45,950 nucleotides of DNA from a virus. The position numbers and the translations under genes were made by a program. This document shows, one piece after another, positions 38,801 to 45,894 of this stretch. How positions within the stretch are numbered: the first letter of the stretch is position 1; each line of letters begins with the position of its first letter. A model generated the notes under the pieces. The model was not told the DNA's origin and did no database searches. It was given only the letters and a program-made list of their open reading frames with translations. The stretch is from IMG/VR virus record IMGVR_UViG_3300036861_000464, positions 1 through 45,950 of that record; one strand, written 5' to 3'.

Positions 38801-41379
38801 CGGTGCCGAACACGTTCTACGAACAGGCAAGGATCGCTCGAGAGCTGAGCGAACGCGGGGATTCCTGGGAGAAAGTGGCCGCCCAGCTGCGGGTCCGCAT
38901 CTCTAGGGCGAAGGCGATGGTGGATTTCGCACATCTGGATCCCGAGATACGCGGCACGTTCTTTCCGCCCGGAAACGAGACCCTGATCTTCAACGGCACG
39001 GCACACGGTGAAGCTGTGGGGAGGTACGCGCGGGAATCGCCCGAACTGATGACTTCCAACATGCAGCGCCAGTGGCTGACCCACGCGATCGACGACGACG
39101 TGAGCGCGACCGCCTTCACGGAGGAAGTAAGGCGCTGGCACACGCTTCTCAAGGCTGCGCGTCAGGAGATCATCAATCTCGGCGCGGAACTTCGCGGCAC
39201 CAGCCTGTCCATGACACCGAAGCAGTTCGCAGACACCTCGGGCCGGCTCACCGCGGCCGTGGATTCGCGCAGGCGACAGGCGGAGGCGGCTGTCCGGGCG
39301 CTCGAGACCGTCTCGGAGATGGCCCGCGGAGAGGGGCACAACGAGGCCAAGGCGTTCGTAGACCGGAAAGCGATCGAGGCGGCGGAGGAAGGCGCGAGGC
39401 TTTCCAGGGCGAGGAGAGAGATCGACACGGCGATCCTCGAGGCCCTCTCGGCCGCAGCCAAGGGAGAGCGAGACCTGCCCACATCCTTCGATGCGATCCA
39501 GAAACGGGTTGACGATATCGTGGGGCCGTCTCCTCCGCGCCGCGCGCTCGCTGGCGAGAGCGGGATCGTCAGGGCCCGGCAGGGCGATCTGATCCAGGCG
39601 ATCCTCAACGCACGCCGCAGGCTCACCGGCATCGCTCGCCGCGACCGGATCGTTAGGCAACTGGCCAAGGGCCCACCGCCGCCAACGGGCGCCGCGGCCC
39701 GCATCCTGGAGGCGCTGAAGAAGGCCGCGCCCACTAGGGAGAGACAGGAGGCCTCGTACACGGCGGAGAGAATCCGGCGAATCAAGCTCGCGAGGGAAGC
39801 GGAGCGCGGCAAGACCGGCATGGCCCGGCACATCGCGCGCCTTCAATCGCTTAAGGGGCCATACCAGAAGATCGACTTCGAGAGCATCGCGAAGGCGCTG
39901 AGCCAGGCCGATATCAACGAGCTCGTGAACGCGATCTACGACCACCCGGCACTTCAGTTCTTCGAGAAGGCCAACGCTGGCCGAGCCCTTCGGAAACTGA
40001 TCGGAGAAGAAGGCGTGGAGGTCCCGCAAGCGAACGAACTGGCGCTTCTTGAGGTCGTTTTTGGGAGCGACTTCGTCGACACGATAGCTGGGCTGCGCCC
40101 GCAGTTGTTGAAGCTCAAGGACCTGCCGTACGCGATCGGAAGCGTCTCGCGGGCACTGCGAACTTCGTTCGATCTGAGTGCGGCACTCCGGCAAGGACTT
40201 TATCTCGGGGCATCGTTCCCCAAGGAGTGGGGCCGGGCTTGGCTCGATCAGCACCGCTACTGGTGGACCGAGGAGAATTTCAAGGAGGGCATGCAGGAGA
40301 TCTACAACGACCCGGCCTACGGGCTGGCCCGCAAAGCAAGACTCTCCATCACGCGATCTGCGAGCGCGCTTCTCCAGGCCCAGGAGGAAGCCTTCTTTGG
40401 AGCGAACCTCGCAGAGAACCTACACGGGCCGGTCGAGAAGTTGATCCCGGGCAAGGTCGGAAAGATCGTGGCGTCTCCCCTTCGGGTGGTGAGCAGTGGA
40501 GTTCGCCGGTCGGATCGCTCCTACACCGGCTTCCTGAACAAGCTCCGGTTCGACGTGTTCAAGGCGCTCGTCGGCATGGCGAAGAAGAGCTCGCGCGCCA
40601 AGTACCTCAAGGCGCTGAAGCGTGGAAGGGGAATCGCCGACGCACGCCGAACGGCCGACCGCTGGGACCCGGAGAAGAATCTCGACCTCGCGCGCGGAAT
40701 CGCCAAGTTCGTTAACAGCGCCACGGGACGCGGCGACTCCAAGTTCATCGGGAAGTACGCACCGCTGCTGAACTTCATCTTCTTCGCGCCCAGGCTCATC
40801 AAGTCGAGGCTCGACCTGCTGAATCCCAGGAATTACGTGGCCGGCCACCCCTTCGTGCGCCAGCAATACATCCGCTCCTCTGCGGTTTTCGCCGGAGAGG
40901 CGGCGCTCGTGCTGACCCTCGCCAGTTGGGCGGGAGCGCGCGTGGAGCACGAGAGGCGAAACGGCGACTGGGGGAAGATCCGGGTCGGCAAGAACGTCTA
41001 CGACATCCTGGGCGGGCTAGTACAGTACCTGCGCTTCTTCCCGACCGTGGCGGAGGCGCTATACGAGCAGGCCAGAGGCAAGAAGCTCCGATACGGCAAC
41101 GCAGCGGAGATCACGTCGCGGTTCATAGAACACAAGCTCGCCCCGGTGCCAGAATTTCTACTCGGCTGGTACCGTGGGCTCGCGACGGAAAGGGACATCC
41201 GCAAACGCGGCAAACGCGGCAAGTTTCAGATCGGCCCGGAGCTGATGAAGCTCTTCACGCCTATGGTGGGCGAGGATTTCTTCGAGGTGATGAAGAGCGA
41301 TCCGAGGCAAGCCCCCGTCGCGCTGCCGGCGGCGGTCTACGGCGTGTCGGTCGGCACCTATCTGAGGCCGAGGAGGTAG
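35824..41379 (+). CDS. Giant polyvalent ejection protein with ParB-like domain
   Basis: 1851 residues. The N-terminus includes GARRAGFTDQQIAQSLGRKR, a helix-turn-helix-like start, then a long Ala/Pro/Glu-rich region (to about residue 860) with low complexity. Residues about 880-1010 form a ParB/sulfiredoxin-like domain: VPLEGLWYWRGFQNRD, YVIDGHHRAYMAKEAGAKMLPAVEVF, followed by a helical ARIARELSERGDSWEKVAAQLR. The last 450 residues resemble large-polyvalent-protein-associated domains (VNAIYDHPALQFFEKAN, LRTSFDLSAALRQGL, YTGFLNKLRFDVF, AKFVNSATGRGDSKF) and include a hydrophobic patch near 1690-1707. It probably enters the cell with the DNA and may act there on host DNA or plasmids. Confidence 0.8.
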   Translation: MPSTAASSPLRFDYVGARRAGFTDQQIAQSLGRKRAQGLDVYVDRTEVQTYRRTAGTTPPTALPQDARTAAATVRAGLTPPKAPSTQPVGPEAIHGALPGFGGISSPGVSRTEGIPEVIGGIARGAGQTAIDFVRSIPEQLRQFYEQGGQPPALPGEPPEATAARGAAYQEAARTIAGYTPLKTPIGAVLPLMAAQGATQVIQAGAPVETAAGPAPPTAGEVGERLGAGAAGLAMGVPGLLHGVVGRVVQKAKPPTAAETAAVRRNIVPPPTLKPQLRSVSETASLELGHSIDQMQKRATVPIRFDAPGILTVEDAHIVPNLVRVFPGDVNPVRVTVVDNATGEIHSIALPSIGSLREALKAGRPRPAPKPEAAAPQVAVEEVPAAPEKPGPPRKRTREEYAAQQATIRQAVAQVPESIARVKERTAEAPRAIAALERQIAENPGDKRVGRWKRRVEKLKSIAPEPERAAVPPPSARATIPAAVSTAPPVEPTTAKSPEPAAAPARPARARPTAAPIPREKAAAPARMLVPNMQFRDERSASSFAVHVARGEPGSEPKVVKTRKGYEIEINETPGPAEQLAGGREKLGVSTREAAAPAEEIVAGRSKVAREPTAEEAATMKPGETKVIKGHVVHRTTPEFEQRIARTERRTAGATSLEGGVAIAERRVPEAPGRRAEDAKRFREIQSEAEKTIRRIRAAKTHTDLVALHEELHPGVSTKYLSSRELHEILLREAQAAVRGAKEAGTAEPVSATGKAERAKPGEPTAPAAPPKVPSRSFTEVFEDLARQGRTLQEATEQARAASGSEPPAGLDLESRWSRVQREAREGAGQTDIFGGAAMLGRPAGERTEADIDMPERAAPPSVSEVATRAAKPSEAKDVPLEGLWYWRGFQNRDVARGTEPTQEARELVNAAHVKMLSETRGGFDLDEVVRRPILVWRDAAGELGPAGRRYVIDGHHRAYMAKEAGAKMLPAVEVFGDLAYAKDQARLSNLASVPNTFYEQARIARELSERGDSWEKVAAQLRVRISRAKAMVDFAHLDPEIRGTFFPPGNETLIFNGTAHGEAVGRYARESPELMTSNMQRQWLTHAIDDDVSATAFTEEVRRWHTLLKAARQEIINLGAELRGTSLSMTPKQFADTSGRLTAAVDSRRRQAEAAVRALETVSEMARGEGHNEAKAFVDRKAIEAAEEGARLSRARREIDTAILEALSAAAKGERDLPTSFDAIQKRVDDIVGPSPPRRALAGESGIVRARQGDLIQAILNARRRLTGIARRDRIVRQLAKGPPPPTGAAARILEALKKAAPTRERQEASYTAERIRRIKLAREAERGKTGMARHIARLQSLKGPYQKIDFESIAKALSQADINELVNAIYDHPALQFFEKANAGRALRKLIGEEGVEVPQANELALLEVVFGSDFVDTIAGLRPQLLKLKDLPYAIGSVSRALRTSFDLSAALRQGLYLGASFPKEWGRAWLDQHRYWWTEENFKEGMQEIYNDPAYGLARKARLSITRSASALLQAQEEAFFGANLAENLHGPVEKLIPGKVGKIVASPLRVVSSGVRRSDRSYTGFLNKLRFDVFKALVGMAKKSSRAKYLKALKRGRGIADARRTADRWDPEKNLDLARGIAKFVNSATGRGDSKFIGKYAPLLNFIFFAPRLIKSRLDLLNPRNYVAGHPFVRQQYIRSSAVFAGEAALVLTLASWAGARVEHERRNGDWGKIRVGKNVYDILGGLVQYLRFFPTVAEALYEQARGKKLRYGNAAEITSRFIEHKLAPVPEFLLGWYRGLATERDIRKRGKRGKFQIGPELMKLFTPMVGEDFFEVMKSDPRQAPVALPAAVYGVSVGTYLRPRR

Positions 41380-41388
41380 GGGAGGCAT

Positions 41389-41841
41389 ATGACAGCGTTT
41401 GAACTCGCAAGCCGGTACGTGGGAATCCACGAGCTCGCATCCGGGGACCACCCGCTGATCCAGTGGTGGCTCTCGCTGTGCGGCATGCCAACGGACGTGA
41501 AGGATGAAACGCCGTGGTGTTCTGCGTTCGCGAACGGGATCGCCTGGGAGTTGCGGCTCCCGAGATCCAAGTCAGCGGCTGCGCGGTCGTGGCTCGCCGT
41601 CGGCGAGGTGATCGGACTCGAGCAGGCGCGGCCAGAGAATGATGTCGTCATCCTCAAGCGTGGCCAAGGCCAGCAGCCCGGGCCGGAAGTTGTGAGAGCA
41701 CAGGGACACGTTGGTTTCTTTGCCGGAACGCACGGTGATTATGTGATGGTGCTGGCCGGCAACCAGGGCGACGCCGTCTCAGTGAAGCCGTTCTCGGTGG
41801 GACTCGTTTTAGGGGTCCGAAGGCTTTCCGCCGTCGTCTGA
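41389..41841 (+). CDS. Endolysin, TIGR02594/CHAP-like peptidoglycan hydrolase
   Basis: 150 residues with ATG 41389 after GGGGAGGC. Motifs match the TIGR02594 family of NlpC/P60-type hydrolases: DETPWCSAFANGIAWE with catalytic Cys44, SAAARSWLAVG, GHVGFF with His107, and VLAGNQGDAVSV with Asn125. It probably cleaves peptide cross-bridges to release progeny. It has no signal peptide or membrane segment, so it depends on a holin. It is first in the lysis cluster. Confidence 0.85.
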   Translation: MTAFELASRYVGIHELASGDHPLIQWWLSLCGMPTDVKDETPWCSAFANGIAWELRLPRSKSAAARSWLAVGEVIGLEQARPENDVVILKRGQGQQPGPEVVRAQGHVGFFAGTHGDYVMVLAGNQGDAVSVKPFSVGLVLGVRRLSAVV

Positions 41842-41890
41842 GGTCGAACCGTTCCCGCGTGCGCCGCGGAGAAGAACCAATAGGGTGGAG

Positions 41891-42184
41891 ATGGGGATAC
41901 GCAACGGAAACGGCGACTTGCTCAAATGGGTTGCGAACCTCGCGAAGGTAGTCTGGTACGTTGGCGTTATCGCCGGGGCGACTTGGTATGTGTCCAAGTG
42001 GGACACTCGCATGACTGATCTCGAGAGGGGCGTCGCGCGCTTAGAAAATCAGATGGCGCAACTCAGAACCGACACGATCCAGAGATCCGAATACGAGCGC
42101 GTCAAGAGGATGGCTGATCGCGAGCATCGCAGGATCTGGACCGCAATCGGTCGCAAAGAAGACGCTGAGGACCTGGGCCAATGA
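41891..42184 (+). CDS. Membrane-anchored coiled-coil protein, possible spanin
   Basis: 97 codons from ATG 41891; the GTG at 41885 is an alternative. One membrane helix (VVWYVGVIAGATWYVSK) lies near the N-terminus, followed by a coiled-coil-like region (TRMTDLERGVARLENQMAQL and EYERVKRMADREHRRIW). This is the shape of an inner-membrane spanin (Rz) or a holin-like protein. It is located right after the endolysin and coupled to the next gene by ATGA. The precise role is inferred. Confidence 0.6.
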   Translation: MGIRNGNGDLLKWVANLAKVVWYVGVIAGATWYVSKWDTRMTDLERGVARLENQMAQLRTDTIQRSEYERVKRMADREHRRIWTAIGRKEDAEDLGQ

Positions 42185-42699
42185 GGGCTGCTTCGCTGGC
42201 GATCCTCCTGCTGACAGCGATGATCGGGACCGCCGCGGCCGACGAGGTCCTACACTACACGCTGCCTTCGACCTATGCTTTGGCCGTCGACGAGACCACG
42301 CTCGTATGCTCTGGCGGGCTGCCGATGAAGGACCTGGACACGCTTCGGCTCTATGCTTGGCCGGTTGCTGGCGGTGGTGCGAGAGTAATGCGGAGAATCT
42401 ATGTCGGAGGGCGCGAAGGGGAAAGCGACACCTTCATGGTGCCGAACGGCTACGCCTACTGGGCAACGACCACGGCCGCTGGATCGAGCGAATCCTGCGT
42501 CTCTGATATCGTGTACAAAGTGGCTGGGGTTTCGGGAGTGGAGGACCCGACGCCGGGGAGTTCCGTTATCAAGGTCGAGCTGTTCGATGTCCAAGGCCGG
42601 CTCGTCGATGGGGCGCCTAGGGCGTCCGGCGTTTACTACCGCAGAACTACGTACAGCGATGGCAGCGCGAGAAAGAAACTGGTGGTGTTTTTGAAATGA
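42181..42699 (+). CDS. Exported protein with FlgD/T9SS-like C-terminal domain
   Basis: 172 residues, coupled to the preceding gene. The N-terminus has a signal peptide (LAILLLTAMIGTAAA, cleavage before DE). The middle has about 90 residues of beta-rich sequence with three cysteines, then VKVELFDVQGRLVDG-like strands (VIKVELFDVQGRLVDG), SGVYYRR and a final KKLVVFLK. This end resembles FlgD Ig-like or type IX secretion-sorting domains of FCB-group bacteria (ending x-Gly-Val-Tyr-x-x-x...KLVVLK). A host-derived exported moron is the likeliest reading. Confidence 0.66.
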   Translation: MRAASLAILLLTAMIGTAAADEVLHYTLPSTYALAVDETTLVCSGGLPMKDLDTLRLYAWPVAGGGARVMRRIYVGGREGESDTFMVPNGYAYWATTTAAGSSESCVSDIVYKVAGVSGVEDPTPGSSVIKVELFDVQGRLVDGAPRASGVYYRRTTYSDGSARKKLVVFLK

Positions 42700-42715
42700 A
42701 CGCGGAGGAGGGATC

Positions 42716-43006
42716 ATGGAGAACTTGATGTTCGCGGTCGGCTTCATCTCACAGTGGGCGAAGGCGAATCCGAAGGTGCCGAACATCCTGGTGGTGCTCG
42801 GCGTCTGCGCGATCGGCTATCTCGGCTATTGGGTGACGGACGAGGCCGCACTGGCCCACGGCGTGAGAGGGTTCCTGAACGGCGGCTTCGAGTGGGCGCT
42901 CAAGGGAGTGTTCGCGCTCCAAGGGACGAGCGCGGCGGCCAGTGGCCTCAGCGGGCTGAACCTACCGGCGGGCATGGCGAACGCGCTTCCCGTCACCAAG
43001 AACTGA
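42716..43006 (+). CDS. Membrane protein, holin candidate
   Basis: 96 codons from ATG 42716 after GGAGGAGGG. One clear membrane helix (ILVVLGVCAIGYLGYWV) and a second weaker hydrophobic stretch (GFEWALKGVFALQG) fit a small holin. It is in the lysis neighbourhood and its soluble end is Gly/Ala-rich. Holin function is inferred from position and topology only. Confidence 0.55.
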   Translation: MENLMFAVGFISQWAKANPKVPNILVVLGVCAIGYLGYWVTDEAALAHGVRGFLNGGFEWALKGVFALQGTSAAASGLSGLNLPAGMANALPVTKN

Positions 43007-43016
43007 AGGAGGATTC

Positions 43017-43511
43017 ATGCGAAGGATTGCGTTTTTCGTTCTGGCGCTTCTCATGTGCGCCATCCCAGCAAGCGCGCAAACCGCGGTGCCACTTGGGAAG
43101 ATCTCCGAGCGCGCACACGTCACGGCTAACGCCGGCGTGATGGTGCTCACTTCCGGGGAAGACTGGTCCGGTGCGAGCCTCGGCGGGACGGTGCTTTACA
43201 ACCTGCACCCAAAGTTCTCCGTGTTCGGCGGGTACGACCACGGCATTCCCGTTAACGACGTGGACAAGAGCCTGAACCTGTGGCGCGCCGTGGGGAGTCT
43301 ACGAGTCCATCCGAACGGATTCGTTGGATTCGGTTATGCCTGGTTCGACAAGCACACGGACGGGGCGCTCGCACAACTGCTCTTGACCAAGCAGGTCATG
43401 CCTCGGCTCGCCCTGAGCGGCGTCTACGCGCACATCTTCTCGAGCGGCGACCAGGACGACTTTGAGTACCTGCGCGTGTTCGTGAACTACCACTTGATCG
43501 GGAAGGAGTGA
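43017..43511 (+). CDS. Predicted outer-membrane beta-barrel protein
   Basis: 164 residues from ATG 43017 (AGGAGG upstream). A signal peptide (FFVLALLMCAIPASA, cleavage before QT) precedes alternating hydrophobic strands: SLGGTVLYNLHPKFSVFGGY, AVGSLRVHPNGFVGFGYAWF, LALSGVYAHIFSS, and a final FEYLRVFVNYHL that could serve as an outer-membrane insertion signal, although it does not end on the aromatic residue. This suggests an 8-strand barrel (like Lom/OmpX). It may alter the host surface or block superinfection. Confidence 0.68.
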   Translation: MRRIAFFVLALLMCAIPASAQTAVPLGKISERAHVTANAGVMVLTSGEDWSGASLGGTVLYNLHPKFSVFGGYDHGIPVNDVDKSLNLWRAVGSLRVHPNGFVGFGYAWFDKHTDGALAQLLLTKQVMPRLALSGVYAHIFSSGDQDDFEYLRVFVNYHLIGKE

Positions 43512-43516
43512 CTGCG

Positions 43517-43798
43517 ATGGCATTCGATCTACTGTCCTTCCTGAGCACGGTGTTCGGTGGGCTGAACCTGCCAGGTATCCAGGACAAGGTTGTCGCTTGG
43601 CTGAAGGAGGAGGGGGAAGAGTATCCCGATCTCCAGGAGAAAGCCGACGCGCTCGCGGCATGGCTCGCCACGACGCTCGCCGAGATCGCGCCGGAGCTCG
43701 ATCCAGCAACGCTAATGAACACGATCGAGGGCATCGCGACGGACATCGTTCGAGGCGCATCCGGGGTTGATCCCGACGCTTGGCAAGGCGGAGGCTGA
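43517..43798 (+). CDS. Small helical acidic protein
   Basis: 93 codons from ATG 43517, 8 bases after AAGGAG; the GTG at 43508 overlaps the previous stop but lacks spacing. The sequence is helical and acidic (LKEEGEEYPDLQEKADALAA, TLAEIAPELDPATLMNTIEG). It is the last gene of the rightward virion/lysis block, immediately before the early promoter. Role unknown. Confidence 0.6.
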   Translation: MAFDLLSFLSTVFGGLNLPGIQDKVVAWLKEEGEEYPDLQEKADALAAWLATTLAEIAPELDPATLMNTIEGIATDIVRGASGVDPDAWQGGG

Positions 43799-43811
43799 GC
43801 CGCAAAAATAA

Positions 43812-43843
43812 CGCTTGACATCAAGCGCCACTGGGCCGATAGT
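43812..43843 (+). promoter_or_regulatory. Rightward early promoter with overlapping operator
   Basis: A perfect -35 TTGACA (43815-43820), exactly 17 bases, and GATAGT (43838-43843) make a strong sigma70-like promoter with a start near 43850. The -35 is embedded in the perfect inverted repeat CGCTTG-ACAT-CAAGCG (43812-43827). Downstream lie the RecT-like gene and the early operon running through the window ends. Confidence 0.72.
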
Positions 43844-43849
43844 TATGTG

Positions 43850-44350
43850 TGGGCCTAGAGGGCGGCGATCTGAAGCGCGGCGCCGAAGCCGACTCGAGTT
43901 CCTCTAGGCTCCCGGGTTGGTGGAGGTGCCGCGCTCGTTGTTTGTGGGTGGTCCCTGGCCGAGAGAGACATAGAGAGGGGCCGATGCTCCGAGCACTGAT
44001 AATAGGTTCCTCGTCCGATTGGCGCACTGGCGTCCGGGTCCGAGCTGCGGCACACGACCTACGGGAGCCCAGGGTAGGGGCGGGCAGTCCTACTTTTCTA
44101 GGAGACCGCGGCATTGTGGGACCACCCCGATTTGTGGTGCGCGGTGAGCCGCATGGAAGCGGTGAAACCGACTCTAGCTGGTCTACGGGGGCCAAACCGG
44201 ATGGTCGCGATCCTGGCTCATGACACGCGAAAGCCCCGATGCCAGATCCGACTACCCGCGACACTGGTTGGGACTGGTGGCTCGAGACAGGGGCGAGTAG
44301 AAAAGTGAACCGTAGCGCCGCGCACCACGCCGATTGAAAGGGGCCTAGAC
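43850..44350 (+). other. Structured early leader without convincing gene
   Basis: About 500 bp between promoter and first good gene. The predicted RNA begins with a hairpin: GCCTAGAGG (43853-43861) pairs with CCTCTAGGC (43901-43909), enclosing a CGGCG/CGCCG inner stem. A competing GGCTCC/GGAG pairing and an ACCAC/GTGGT hairpin (44121-44138) follow. Weak frames exist (for example ATG 43984 and TTG 44114), but their third-position GC is mixed and their products unremarkable. It could be an attenuator, an antitermination site or a small RNA. Confidence 0.5.
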
Positions 44351-44575
44351 ATGGATCAAGGCAATCTCACAGGTACGATTTCGATGTCGCGCAAGGTCAA
44401 TCTCGGCAACTACGAGTCCGCGGACGCCTTTATGAGCGTCGGCGGGATCACGCACGAGACAACAGAGGCCGACGTGATCGCTTTGCTTGATGGCCCGGTG
44501 AAGGAGACATTCGAGATTCTCAAGGCTCGACTCCGCGCCCAGGTCGCGCGGATGCGGAACGAAGGGGGCCAGTGA
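44351..44575 (+). CDS. Small early protein
   Basis: 74 codons from ATG 44351, 9 bases after AAAGGGG. The product has SMSRKVNLGNYESADAFMSV, then a helical end (VKETFEILKARLRAQVARMR). The first half resembles small phage proteins preceding recombinases, possibly an annealing-protein partner. Its TGA overlaps the RecT-like start. Confidence 0.66.
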   Translation: MDQGNLTGTISMSRKVNLGNYESADAFMSVGGITHETTEADVIALLDGPVKETFEILKARLRAQVARMRNEGGQ

Positions 44576-45894
44576 TGGCGGCAGCGAAGGAAACGAAAGG
44601 TACGGCGCTAGTGGCGACGCCGGACCGGAGCAGGCTCGGGGCGCTGGTTGGAACGATCGAGGAGCGTATTCGCGCGTTTGACCAGATCGCAGCCAACCTC
44701 GCGTCGTTGCAGCTGAACGGGTGGGATACCGTGCAGAGGATCAAGGCGGCATGTTGGCTCTCGGATGGAGCGGGGATGCATCCGGCCACGTTCGTGCAGA
44801 ACCACTACTGCATGACCGTCCAGGAAAAGCTCATCGTAGAACCAAAAATGGAGTTTATCTTGGGAGTGCTCCAGTCGAGGATCCCCGGGTTTCGGTTCGT
44901 GATCGAGGAAGAGGAAGACGACCACGCCAAGGTGTGGATGACGGATGGCAAGTCCGAGGTGCGTAAGAGCTACGATCTCGACGACGCAAGGCGGCTGGGG
45001 CTCTTCTCGCGACGCGGCAATATGCTGACGGGTGGCGCTACCCGCGAATGGTGCCTCAAACAAGCGGTCAAAAAAGCGGGAAGGATGATTGGCGCGGCCG
45101 CGTTAATGGACCTGCCGGTCGGCCTGGACACCTACGAGATCGCGGACGGTGCGGCTCCGGCCCCGACTCCCACCGAGGCTATAGACGCGGCCATCGAGAA
45201 GGCGACCGGCAAGCCGGTGGACGTGGAGTTCGAGGAAGAATCGGCGGGGGACGACACTCCCAGATCCAGCGGCGCACGGTCGGAAGCGCAGTCTCCGGCG
45301 CCGGCAGTCGGTTCCGAGCGCGCTGCGGCCCCCGCCTTCAAGAATCCGCGCATACGTCTAGCAAAATTGATGTTCGAGCGCTTCGGCAATCTCTCTAAAG
45401 CTGAGACTGCGGCCAAGGTGAGCGAGTTATACAACGCGATGATGCAGGTGCGGACTGGTGTGCCGCACGAGGGGACGGCGAAGATCGGCCCTATCGAAGC
45501 CGAACAGCTCATCGCCTATATCGAGGGGCTGGGGGGCAGTAAGACGGCGGACGCCCCGATGGCGACAAGTTCCGCTGGCCCCCAGCCGCCAGAAGCAGAA
45601 GCGCCCGAACCCGAGCGGGAAGCCAATGACAGGACCACGGCTGACGCCTACATCGAGCTGATGGGCACGGTACTGCGCGCTCGGAAGCTCTTCGGCCGGA
45701 AGTTCGTTCAGGAAGCGCCCGAGGGAAGCGGCAAATACTGGTTCGTGGATCTCGCCACATTTTCCCAGGCTGGAGAAGCCGCGTCGGTCAAGCTCCAGGT
45801 CGGACCGGACGTGGTAGCGCCGATCGAGAAGATAGAGCAACTGAACCGGATCTTGGGCGCCGCGTGTGACTTCAAGGAGCGAGGCGGTCGATGA
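44575..45894 (+). CDS. RecT-like ssDNA-annealing protein
   Basis: 439 codons from ATG 44575 (TGATG overlap; AAGGGGG 7 bases upstream). The N-terminal 200 residues show the RecT-family layout: GAGMHPATFVQNHYCMTVQE, KLIVEPKMEFILGVLQSRI, a beta hairpin with FRFVIEEEEDDHAKVWMTDG, SYDLDDARRLGLFS, GGATREWCLKQAVKKAGRMI and LMDLPVGLDTYE. A long acidic/Pro-rich linker and an additional C-terminal domain of about 110 residues (from DRTTADAYIELMG) follow. It likely binds ssDNA and promotes annealing during phage recombination, working with the 5'-3' exonuclease and RusA. The family call is by eye. Confidence 0.68.
   Translation: MAAAKETKGTALVATPDRSRLGALVGTIEERIRAFDQIAANLASLQLNGWDTVQRIKAACWLSDGAGMHPATFVQNHYCMTVQEKLIVEPKMEFILGVLQSRIPGFRFVIEEEEDDHAKVWMTDGKSEVRKSYDLDDARRLGLFSRRGNMLTGGATREWCLKQAVKKAGRMIGAAALMDLPVGLDTYEIADGAAPAPTPTEAIDAAIEKATGKPVDVEFEEESAGDDTPRSSGARSEAQSPAPAVGSERAAAPAFKNPRIRLAKLMFERFGNLSKAETAAKVSELYNAMMQVRTGVPHEGTAKIGPIEAEQLIAYIEGLGGSKTADAPMATSSAGPQPPEAEAPEPEREANDRTTADAYIELMGTVLRARKLFGRKFVQEAPEGSGKYWFVDLATFSQAGEAASVKLQVGPDVVAPIEKIEQLNRILGAACDFKERGGR

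Noticed and set aside
38758-40254. 498-codon minus-strand open frame
   Set aside because: It is antisense to the giant polyvalent protein, has Arg/Leu-rich shadow composition, no ribosome site pattern and no coupled neighbours.
43849-44223. 124-codon frame directly at the early transcription start
   Set aside because: Mixed third-position GC, no ribosome site and shadow-like product; an RNA leader explains the region better.
44114-44308. 64-codon TTG frame in the early leader
   Set aside because: Third-position GC is only moderate, there is no ribosome site and no known motif; kept as a weak possibility only.
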